Positions 56,763 through 64,000 of a DNA stretch of 64,000 bases are shown here, piece by piece. Within the stretch, counting starts at the first letter, position 1. Each line of letters opens with the position of its first letter. A program made the position numbers and the translations under genes. The DNA comes from Anisodus tanguticus (Eukaryota > Streptophyta > Magnoliopsida > Solanales > Solanaceae), in NCBI GenBank assembly GCA_034509755.1, contig CM067548.1:10375188-10439187 (forward strand), in the 5' to 3' direction. Below the pieces are notes generated by a model. That model ran no database searches. It worked only from the letters and a program-made list of their open reading frames with translations, and was not told the origin of the DNA.

Positions 56763-57177
56763 GTTCTCAATGAAGAAGGACGTGAAGACTTGCTGGAATA
56801 TTGGAGGGAGAATGAGAAGACATTTTCGACACTGTCAAAGATGGCCCGAGATGTGTTAAACATTCAAGCATCATCAGCAGCGTCTGAAAGCGCTTTTTCT
56901 GCCGGCATATTTCAAATAGGAAAGCACAAACACTCATTAGCGGGAGACAGCTTGAAGATTGCAGTATTATTCAAAGATTGGATAAGAGCGGAACGGAGAA
57001 GGTGCAAATCAACCGGAGATCAACGAAGAAGAAGACGAAAACTACAACGACATCTTATCCGATGGAGGTGGAAGCGACGTCGAGCAATTTGACCAACAAA
57101 TACCAATTCCAACCGAAGAACCACAAGAAATTATAAGGAAACTAGAAAATGTGTTTTTAAATATGTACTTTTTTTAA

Positions 57178-57533
57178 TTGCAATTTTACTATGTTAATTG
57201 CAACTTTCAACACCACAAAGTTGCAATTTTGACAATTGTATTAAAAAAAAATTATATTTTTATTAAAAAATATAAGAGGCACAAAAACATCATTGGGATG
57301 TTTTTATTACACTATCTTGTTCAATTATTGAGGCGTTTCTGTATATATTATTTTTTAAAATTAAGTGCAAAAAAAAAAAAAGGAAACGGAAAACCCGATT
57401 CCGACCCCTTCCCGCCCCGACCTGATAAATACTGGGCCCCTTTTCTGATGAGATCGGGATCGGGACGGGACACTGGCAGAACCAGCCAGTCCCGCTGGGA
57501 CCTGCCCTGAACCCGTCTCGTTTGCCAGCCATA
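57178..57533. other. hAT-2 3' untranslated end and subterminal block
   Basis: AT-rich 3' flank, similar to hAT-1 1780-1990 and hAT-3 53465-53680 (shared GTTGCAATTTTGACAATTGTA and GTATATAT/ATTACACTATCTTGTT words), followed by a CCCGCCCCGACC-rich block to the terminal repeat. Confidence 0.7.
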
Positions 57534-57541
57534 GCTGGGAC

Positions 57542-58899
57542 TAAGATACTTTAGCCTACCTAGAGCATTGAGTGGAGGTGATTTGAATAAGTTATTTCTG
57601 TCTTTCATCTAGATGTGCATCCATGTCTGAGGGTTTGTCTAGTATTTGTTTTTGTTTGGCCTGATCTCTGAAAATAGTGTATAGGAAACATGCCCACTTG
57701 TAAAAATACTGAATGAGCAGGTTTTAAGGACTGCTTTAATTTTGGCCATGTTGCTGCTATTTAGCATATTTGTTGAAGTAATTCTGAATCTTCCCTATAT
57801 TTGTTTAACTGTCTATAAGAACATGGAAGTGAATTGAATCTGGCTAATCATAATCTCTACTTGCTGAATATCTATGCATATTGTTTCCTCTTTGAGATGT
57901 GCATCTGAGGCCATCGGTTCATACAACATGCTACTTAAGTTCAACATCTTCATTTTTTATCCCTCTTTGCATCATGTATGTCTCAGTTGTCTATGATTAC
58001 TTGATGTCTGAGAGTTGAGCACGTTCATATGTCTATCTGGTACTATGATGGGTGAGTTAAGTTATTATACATCCCCCTTTTGTTTGGTAGTTTATTTTCT
58101 TCCCCATAGCCTAATATGCTCATCCTTTTGCTTTGCAATACCATGGGATGCTCTCTGTTTCACTTTATAGTCTGAAGATATCATCTTATCTGTTTCTTGT
58201 GTGAAGTATACAAGTGGTATATTTCAGAATATACAAGGTGTAAAGCTTAGGTATACACCTGGTGTATATCGGGGTTGTATATCTTTGTATATTCCCAAGA
58301 ATATCACATATCTCTGAATACGATGTATATTACTTTAGCAATTGAGTTCGTGTTAAATGTGGGCCTAATTAGTAAATCTGAAGTAACTTATTTTGGGCCT
58401 GTCTATTTCCTTCCCTTTTGAAATCTGAAAATAGTTCGTTTGGGCCATATCTTTTCTTTTATTTCTTTTAAAGGCAAAGCCCATGTTCTCGGTAACATGG
58501 CAGTGTGTTTGGGCTTTGTCTTTAGTTCATGTGAATTGTAGATGACATATGTATGTGGGCTTGAGTTTAGTTTCCTTTTATTCACAATATCCTTTTGTTT
58601 ATATGATAAGTTATTGGATACTCTCTAACTCCCCCATTTGTTTTTCCTTCTTTTTTGCATGATCATGGCAAAATGGCCCCACACTTTTTCATTCTCGCGA
58701 TTGTTGATCTTGTTGGGTTGAAAGCCCAATTGCATTCTTTTCATTGAGCCCGGAAGACGCAAGAAGGCCCAGCCATGAGTGAAAATGACCTAGACAACAG
58801 TTTTTGTTATTTATGTTTGTGGAAAAACTTGTGGGACGGTATACCCACCCGCCAGTCCGCTTTGTTGTTTTATTTTATGTTCAGTGTGTTTATATATAT
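57542..58899. other. T-rich sequence without genes, possible Tat LTR part
   Basis: Continuation of the sequence interrupted by hAT-2. It contains GTATA-rich phrases near 58200-58320 and, at 58680-58800, AAAGCCCAATTGCATTCTTT and AAGAAGGCCCAGCC, which resemble U3 of Tat/Ogre LTRs as I remember them. No coding. Confidence 0.4.
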
Positions 58900-59749
58900 A
58901 TACTTGTAAACAATAATATTATTGAAATCCTAGGATAGAAATTAATTGAAATTACTTAGTTGTCGTTTTATTTTTACTTCTTTAATGAAATAAGATCTTT
59001 TTATGATTTTAATTCAGATTAATTAAAATATTCTTCACTTTTTAATATTTCGACTATCGTATTACACATGCTTCTAATTTATTCCTTTTTATTAAATTGT
59101 AATTGATTTGAAAACATAAAAATTATGATTTGATTTGATTTTACAAAAAAAAGAAGTTTTTCTCTTAACCTAATTTTCTCTTAAGAAAAAAAATATATAA
59201 AAATGGTTTAAGCTTGAAGAACCAAGCTTTTGAACAAGTGAGGTTTAGAATAAATTTTAATTACATCTCAAGTAGCTTGAATTTCCCAATTAAAATTCTC
59301 ATGATTAGAACTTTAGGAAAAGGGAATAATAGAATGTTTGATTGACCTCTTTTTAAAAGATTATTTTGTAAAGTTGTAATTTTAGTTGAAATTGCTATTT
59401 ACATAAAGTTAAATGTTTTCAAGAAAACAAGTATTTTACTATGCTTTGGAAATAAAAAGAAAGAAATTTTATTTAAAAAGAAAGGATTTTTAAAGGAGAA
59501 TTTTATACTTATAAGTGAAAAAGTGTTGTCTGAAATGCTCATTTTAGCGAAAATGATTTTTAACTGACAAGTATATTTACAATAATTTAAAACATTTTTA
59601 AGTAAATAAAAGTAGTTTTATTATTTTAAAACCCGAGGTCAATCACATTCACATTCTGCGGATGCTTAATACTGGGGTGCCTAACATCTTCTCCGGAGAT
59701 CACTTGAACCCTTACCTCGAACTCTGATGGGTCCAATAATACCATAAAT
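58900..59749 (+). repeat. Tat-like LTR end, plus orientation
   Basis: AT-rich stretch ending in GCGGATGCTTAATACTGGGG then TGCCTAACATCTTCTCCGGA and GAACCCTTACC at 59659-59716, a diverged form of the phrase at 34390-34450. No primer binding site follows. Confidence 0.45.
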
Positions 59750-60992
59750 GGTAACATGAAGTTATCATCCTCTGGGAGGAGAGATCCTTATCCTATGTTG
59801 GCATACGTAGTTTCAGGTTGTCTGAGCCTTCTCGATAATCTGTGCAACTCCCAAAATATGAACATGAATATAGTTGGCTTGTAAGCCCATGAATGTCATG
59901 AAAATAACTTGTAAATATGATTCGGGTTTATAAATTAGCATGTGATTAAATATATATAATATAACATGTGTAAAACATGAAAACATGTATAACTTCATGG
60001 AACTGAGTAATAATGATTATAACTTTTATTTAAGAACTCATGGAATTCAAAACATGCATTTATGGATTACGGACAGATTCATGACAATCATATGACCTAT
60101 CATTAATACAATTTATGAATTATAGTATAGACATGACGTATGATATTACATGTATTAGGGCTATCATGACAATAGAACAAAACCATAAACTTATGAAGAA
60201 ATTGTGTTTCATGAAAAAATGTGGCATGGGGAAGAACATGGATATTCCCACACGTGGATAGAATCTCTACATACGTTATTCGCTCCAATACTTTTATTAA
60301 AAATCTGAACTTTGGAGAGGAAACACAGAGCTTGAACCTAAAACCTTGGGATGGGTTTATCTTAAAAATCCTAGGTTAAGAAAAATGAATTTTACATAGA
60401 ATTCATGAGGATGATGTTAGAATCACTTAGAATTGCATGATAAAGGCTTATTTTGATGTAGGAGAAGGTTGGAAATAGAGGAACTTCGTTCTAGGGCTTG
60501 AGAAAATAATAAAACTGATTTTTGGAACTAAGTTGCATATTTATATTGTGTGGTCCGTCAGAGAATTTTACGTCCGAAATTGACAGTCTGTATATTTTTA
60601 TACAGTCTGAGCATCGACCGTATAATTTTATACAGTATGTATAATCAGATTGACACCAAAAGGCCAATTTCTAGTGACTTCCATAAGCTGAGGGGAATGT
60701 TACGGTTAAAAAGAATGGGTCGTATAAATTTATACGGTCCATATAAATCATTGCATTGCATCATTTTTCAATGACCATTTTATAGTTCATTCGATGGTCC
60801 ATAACACTTTTATGGTCCGTCAGTCTTGGGTGTAAAACTGAGTCTACAGAACTGAAATTGGTTTTTCAACTTTAACTCCCCTGCCTTGATTTTCTACACT
60901 CCTTAATCATGAACAAGGCTTAGTTTAGAGGTACGAGGTGTTTCAATTTTCTTATATACTTTGACCTCAAGTTCCATTCGGGGTTATAACCT
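59750..60992 (-). repeat. LTR fragment, minus orientation, related to the TGTCACACCCC family
   Basis: The right end reads, on the minus strand, GGTTATAACCCCGAATGGAA, which shares ACCCCGAAT with the start of the LTR at 36752. A TATA box (ATATAAATATG, minus strand, about 60533-60543) is followed leftward by a CTCAAGCCCTAGAAC leader. Inverted repeats lie at 60588-60736. The left (U5) end is missing. Confidence 0.6.
60588..60736. repeat. Three iterated inverted repeats in U3
   Basis: CTGTATATTTTTATACAG (60588-60605, 7-bp arms), ACCGTATAATTTTATACAGT (60616-60635, one mismatch) and CGTATAAATTTATACG (60721-60736, perfect 16-bp palindrome). They are variants of one word, roughly A/G-CCGTATAA-TTATACGG-T. 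Confidence 0.85.
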
Positions 60993-62370
60993 TGGTCCTT
61001 TATTCAACCAGCATATCAAATGATAGTTATCGGCATATTCCTTATTAGATATATACTTATACTTAAACCATTGTATTTGGGGTAATTTCTCTCTTTTCAA
61101 CTCTTAGCTAACTTCTTTTAACAATATACTTTTAGAAATTTTGTCATCATATATCCTTATAGAATATTGGGCACTTTTAACTGCCAGCTATTATCCTCTT
61201 TACCTTCAAATCCACTTTCACTTTACAATTACCAATTCTGGGTACTTTCTTAATCGTTGGCATCGCCTTTTAGGTTTCCTAGTCCTGTAGCTTGATTTAT
61301 CTTATGCTATCCCATTTTGTGTCATTATTTCCCATCTGAACTATTTCTTGAGAGTTGTAATCACATACTAGTGGCGTTAAAACCCCAAGATCTTAGACCA
61401 TCCCATACTGTAAAATTTTGTATCAACTGACGGCTCTTCCGACCTTAGAGCTAACCTTCTTCTAGGTTCTACCTCGATCATTCATCGTATTATCTCCCCT
61501 ATAGGAGGAAGACCACTCTGCGCTCACATATTTCTATCTTGAAAGGTCAGGTTGTGTGTCTCAACTCCTTCCGTACTTCTGCAATCTTTTAACAACTTAT
61601 AATTTTCTCCAATACAATTCTCCCTTACCAGGATTTACTAACCCACTTACACGAGTAGAACATCATGTGTTCGTAATTAGCATTAGCAGTCTCAATAGAC
61701 TCCTTATCTCCGGTTAAAGCATTTAAACTTTTGGGCTTCTTTCTTAATAACCTTTAAGGATTACCCCTCCTCTGCAATTTACTCTCTTACTGTCTGATTG
61801 TTTATATTGTAACTTCTCAATATTCTTCATCATAACAATCTCTCAAGGCTCCAACTCTCATTCCATTTTGACTGAGAAAATTTCCCAATAGCGATACTTT
61901 CTAGTTCAGATATCTAAATTACCCAATCAATAAGCCCTGTTGTCATTTGACTGCTCAATTCTCATAGTAGATACTTAATCTCATAAATCATTCATCCCAT
62001 TGACTCGGCATTTACTTCTCCTTATTTTATGGTTTAATTGGCTATCAAATTGTCGTATTACTCTGTTTTATCATATGTCTCTCTGTTAGTCCTCATGTTG
62101 CTCACATGTCCCACATATACTTGTATCATCCCTTTTACTATCAATTCCACTCTTTGTCTTAATCCAAATATTTGTAACAAAACATTCTTTCACTTTTAAC
62201 TCCTCCTTATTTAATTGGCCCTACCTTCACGACACTTACTACTATTGCTCTGCTTTAAACAAGAGCCTCTCTAAGGGGGAAACATTTACATTGCACACCA
62301 AGATTGCAATGCCTGGCACCTGAATTTTCATGATCTTCATAGGTCATACCCAACTAACAATTCCCAGGTA

Positions 62371-62374
<4 letters not shown>

Positions 62375-62409
<35 letters not shown>
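62375..62409. repeat. (AT)n microsatellite
   Basis: An uninterrupted AT run of 35 bp. Confidence 0.95.
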
Positions 62410-62412
<3 letters not shown>

Positions 62413-63082
62413 AGATATAAATGTATCTTCTAAAAGGGGGGTGTGTTTAATGTAATTTGTACTATTCTTTAGTAATGCCCATGCTAACGATCATTTTAAC
62501 CTTTACTAGCTTCCGATATCTTATTTCTTTCTGAATCTACGTTTATCGACATCGGTAAATCACAATTTGGAATAGGTATTTTTTATAGAAGTTCTATCAC
62601 TACTGACGACAAGATAAAAATACTTACATCATTCTATCTGAATGTCAATTTCCTCACAATCCTCTACCTTCAGGTACTCTGTACTTCCTTTACTTTACTT
62701 TTTTTGTATCCTAACACCAGCTCTTTACCTTTCTAGTCATTCATTATTTATTCTACATAAGAGAGACAAATGCATGCACTCTAAAACTTTAACATAATAC
62801 TCACATTTCTAGCATATCAATAGTCTGGTATGGGGTCTTTCATTTACTGACTATGAATGTGAATTAGCCAAAGTCTTTCTGGTAGTCGACATTACTGCGA
62901 CAGTATAAGGCACGAGTTAGACTCGAATTCTTAAAAATTGGCTCTATTGCATGATCTATGATATGAAAGAATAGAAATCATCCCTAAATGTCCGGCAACC
63001 TCTCGCTTATAGGTGTAGTGCACAACACACCCATAAATAAAATTCTACTAGACAAGGCTTGCAGACTCCCTAGGACAGACTT

Positions 63083-63095
63083 GCTTTGATACCAA
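63083..63095 (-). other. Primer binding site
   Basis: Minus-strand TTGGTATCAAAGC, three bases from the LTR; one base differs from the canonical initiator tRNA-Met site. Confidence 0.82.
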
Positions 63096-63098
63096 GTT

Positions 63099-64000
63099 TG
63101 TCACACCCCATCCTTGGGAGGTATGGCAGGCACTCGACACCCTAATGCCCGAGAGAACTAACAATAGGACATAGACCCTATGATATGAAAATTAGGTTGA
63201 CAAGGCCTCCGAGTAGCAACCATAAGATAGAAAGCAAACATGGCCTGCACACAGAAAAGGCCTAACACAACATATATGTGTAAACTAAGGCCGACAATGT
63301 TGTCACGAATATATCAACAAATGACAAGGGTCGATAAGGCCATACAAAACATATATACAACAATCGCTAGTCTGCAAGCATCTACGAATGCTAACATGTG
63401 TCATAAAGTCGGGACAGGGCCTCGACATACCTAAAATAAATATATGTAGTATCGCCTACCGACTATGTATAGAAACACTGGAGAAGAGGAGAGCGACAAC
63501 CAATAGCAGAAAGAAGATAGCCTACTGAGGTGGTATGTTAGTCTGTCTACCTGTACCTGCGGACATGAACAGAGTGCCCTAGAAGGAGACATCAGTATGA
63601 AAGATGTACTGAATATATAAGGCAGGTAAACATGAGTAAGGACAATAGCCAAAGTAGGGTGAAGTAAAGAAACAACCTGAGCTTTGGGAAGCCACTGTGG
63701 GCATATGCAATGTATAATATCACTGTAAATCAGTTTATGAATGTATGTATAGCCATACTTTGTGGCAATGTCAATAACATGTCGTACGCGGCCCTAACAA
63801 GGGACTTGTTGTGGGTGTACCTAGCCTTATTATGACTCGATGTTATCATACCCGGTCATAATAGGACTCGAGGTGGTTGTACCCTACTGCAGTGGTATGT
63901 ATATATAAATGTCACATCTGCCATGCTATAGCATGGCTCAGTGTCATAAACAGATACACATATATATAATAATTCATGAAAGACCTCAAGGAAACCATTA
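63099..64000 (-). repeat. 5' LTR (TGTCACACCCC family), running off the window end
   Basis: Starts TGTCACACCCCATCC. It shares landmarks with element C's LTR, such as GGGCCTCGACATACCTAAAA against GGGCCCTGCCATACCTAAAG, and GATGTACTGAATATATAAGG against AATGTACTGAATATGTAAGG. It continues past 64000. The open frames at 63240-63434 and 63431-63652 are LTR sequence. Confidence 0.85.

Larger units (their letters stand above)
51239..57177 (+). pseudogene. hAT-2 transposase, interrupted by hAT-3
   Basis: Starts at ATG 51239 (MEGLKCMITCKGKGQ), the same context as the other copies. The BED finger is visible as VVRCKICKNIFKF, then after a frameshift LRHVQNFHKARW, giving C-x2-C and H-x4-H. The catalytic region follows (ITSDIG near 52085, ITLDNASSNNYAI near 52285), with stops in 52360-52700. 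Coding continues to AVLN at 53281, is interrupted by hAT-3 plus the duplicated GTTCTCAA, and resumes at 56763 with DLLEYWRENEKTFSTLSKMA and IQASSAASESAFSAGIFQIG, the hATC region with its Glu. A frameshift follows near 57003, and the frame ends at 57177. Many lesions make it inactive apart from the insertion. Confidence 0.9.
50562..57533 (+). mobile_element. hAT-2: hAT transposon interrupted by hAT-3
   Basis: Ends are TAAGGCTGACCAACGGGACG and, inverted, TATGGCTGGCAAACGAGACG. The perfect 8-bp duplication GCTGGGAC lies at 50554-50561 and 57534-57541. Without the 3481-bp insert and one copy of its target duplication the element is about 3.48 kb, like the other two. It carries one plus-strand transposase gene. 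The terminal repeats differ from the TAAGGGTGGCCA of the other copies at two or three positions. Confidence 0.94.
60993..63098 (-). other. Non-coding interior between two minus-strand LTR pieces
   Basis: About 2.1 kb without a recognisable gag or pol block on either strand. The last 160 bp (62935-63098) match the leader of element C upstream of its PBS (TGCACAACACACCCATAAAT at 63010 and 42309). The interior may be a decayed or non-autonomous element. The (AT)n run at 62375-62409 lies inside. Confidence 0.5.

Noticed and set aside
56471..57608. Gly/Arg- and Pro-rich frames near the hAT right ends
   Set aside because: Subterminal repeat artefacts; only the plus-strand hATC frame at 56763-57177 is supported.
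1..64000. tRNA, rRNA or snRNA genes
   Set aside because: I saw only short tRNA-complementary primer binding sites beside LTRs, and no cloverleaf or rRNA sequence. A tRNAscan-SE or Infernal run would settle this.

Overview
This 64 kb window is plant nuclear DNA made almost entirely of nested, decayed transposable elements. I found no intact host gene. The repeat types (Tekay/Del-type and Ogre/Tat-type Ty3-gypsy elements, BED-finger hAT transposons, an RTE-type LINE fragment, and a short retroposon with a TTG-repeat tail like the Solanaceae TS SINEs) suggest a eudicot with a large genome, most likely Solanaceae. That assignment is from remembered family resemblance, not from a search.

Layout. 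1-13045: minus-strand Tekay-type chromovirus 'A' with gag, protease, RT, RNase H, integrase and chromodomain all recognisable but broken. Its 3' LTR (left, 1-6436) carries hAT-1 (1520-5042). Its 5' LTR is 11702-13045. 13046-28057: a minus-strand Ogre/Tat element with 3' LTR, a repeat-rich 3' UTR (about 39-bp, 50-bp and 80-bp tandem arrays plus a recurring module of about 65 bp), pol, gag and an upstream ORF1, cut at 28058. An RTE LINE tail (14010-14752) sits in its left part. 28058-31720: plus-strand LTR of the same family as A, followed by PBS and a short leader. 31721-34915: non-coding repeats, the end of a Tat-like LTR and a 185-bp tandem duplication. 34916-38955: plus-strand Tekay-like element 'D' (integrase and chromodomain remnants, polypurine tract, 3' LTR). 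38956-43587: minus-strand element 'C' of a related LTR family, with its RT deleted and a roughly 90-bp retroposon at the scar. 43588-about 44990: another A-family LTR piece. About 45000-48645: plus-strand chromovirus 'E' in which gag runs straight into an RT fragment. 50562-57533: hAT-2, interrupted by hAT-3 (53282-56762) inserted into its transposase gene. 58900-64000: a Tat-like LTR end and a minus-strand LTR element with a non-coding interior.

How the parts work together. The retroelements are copies of gag-pol machines flanked by LTR promoters and primed by initiator tRNA-Met-type PBSs. The three hAT copies share promoter, start codon context, BED finger, hATC dimerisation region, 12-bp TIR (TAAGGGTGGCCA) and CpG-rich subterminal blocks, so they form one family. 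Most coding regions have stops, frameshifts or lost catalytic residues. hAT-3 is the least decayed. The most noteworthy signals are the hAT-in-hAT insertion with a perfect 8-bp duplication, the hairpin-forming minisatellite and the repeated module in the Ogre-type non-coding regions, and the iterated inverted repeats in an LTR at 60588-60736.
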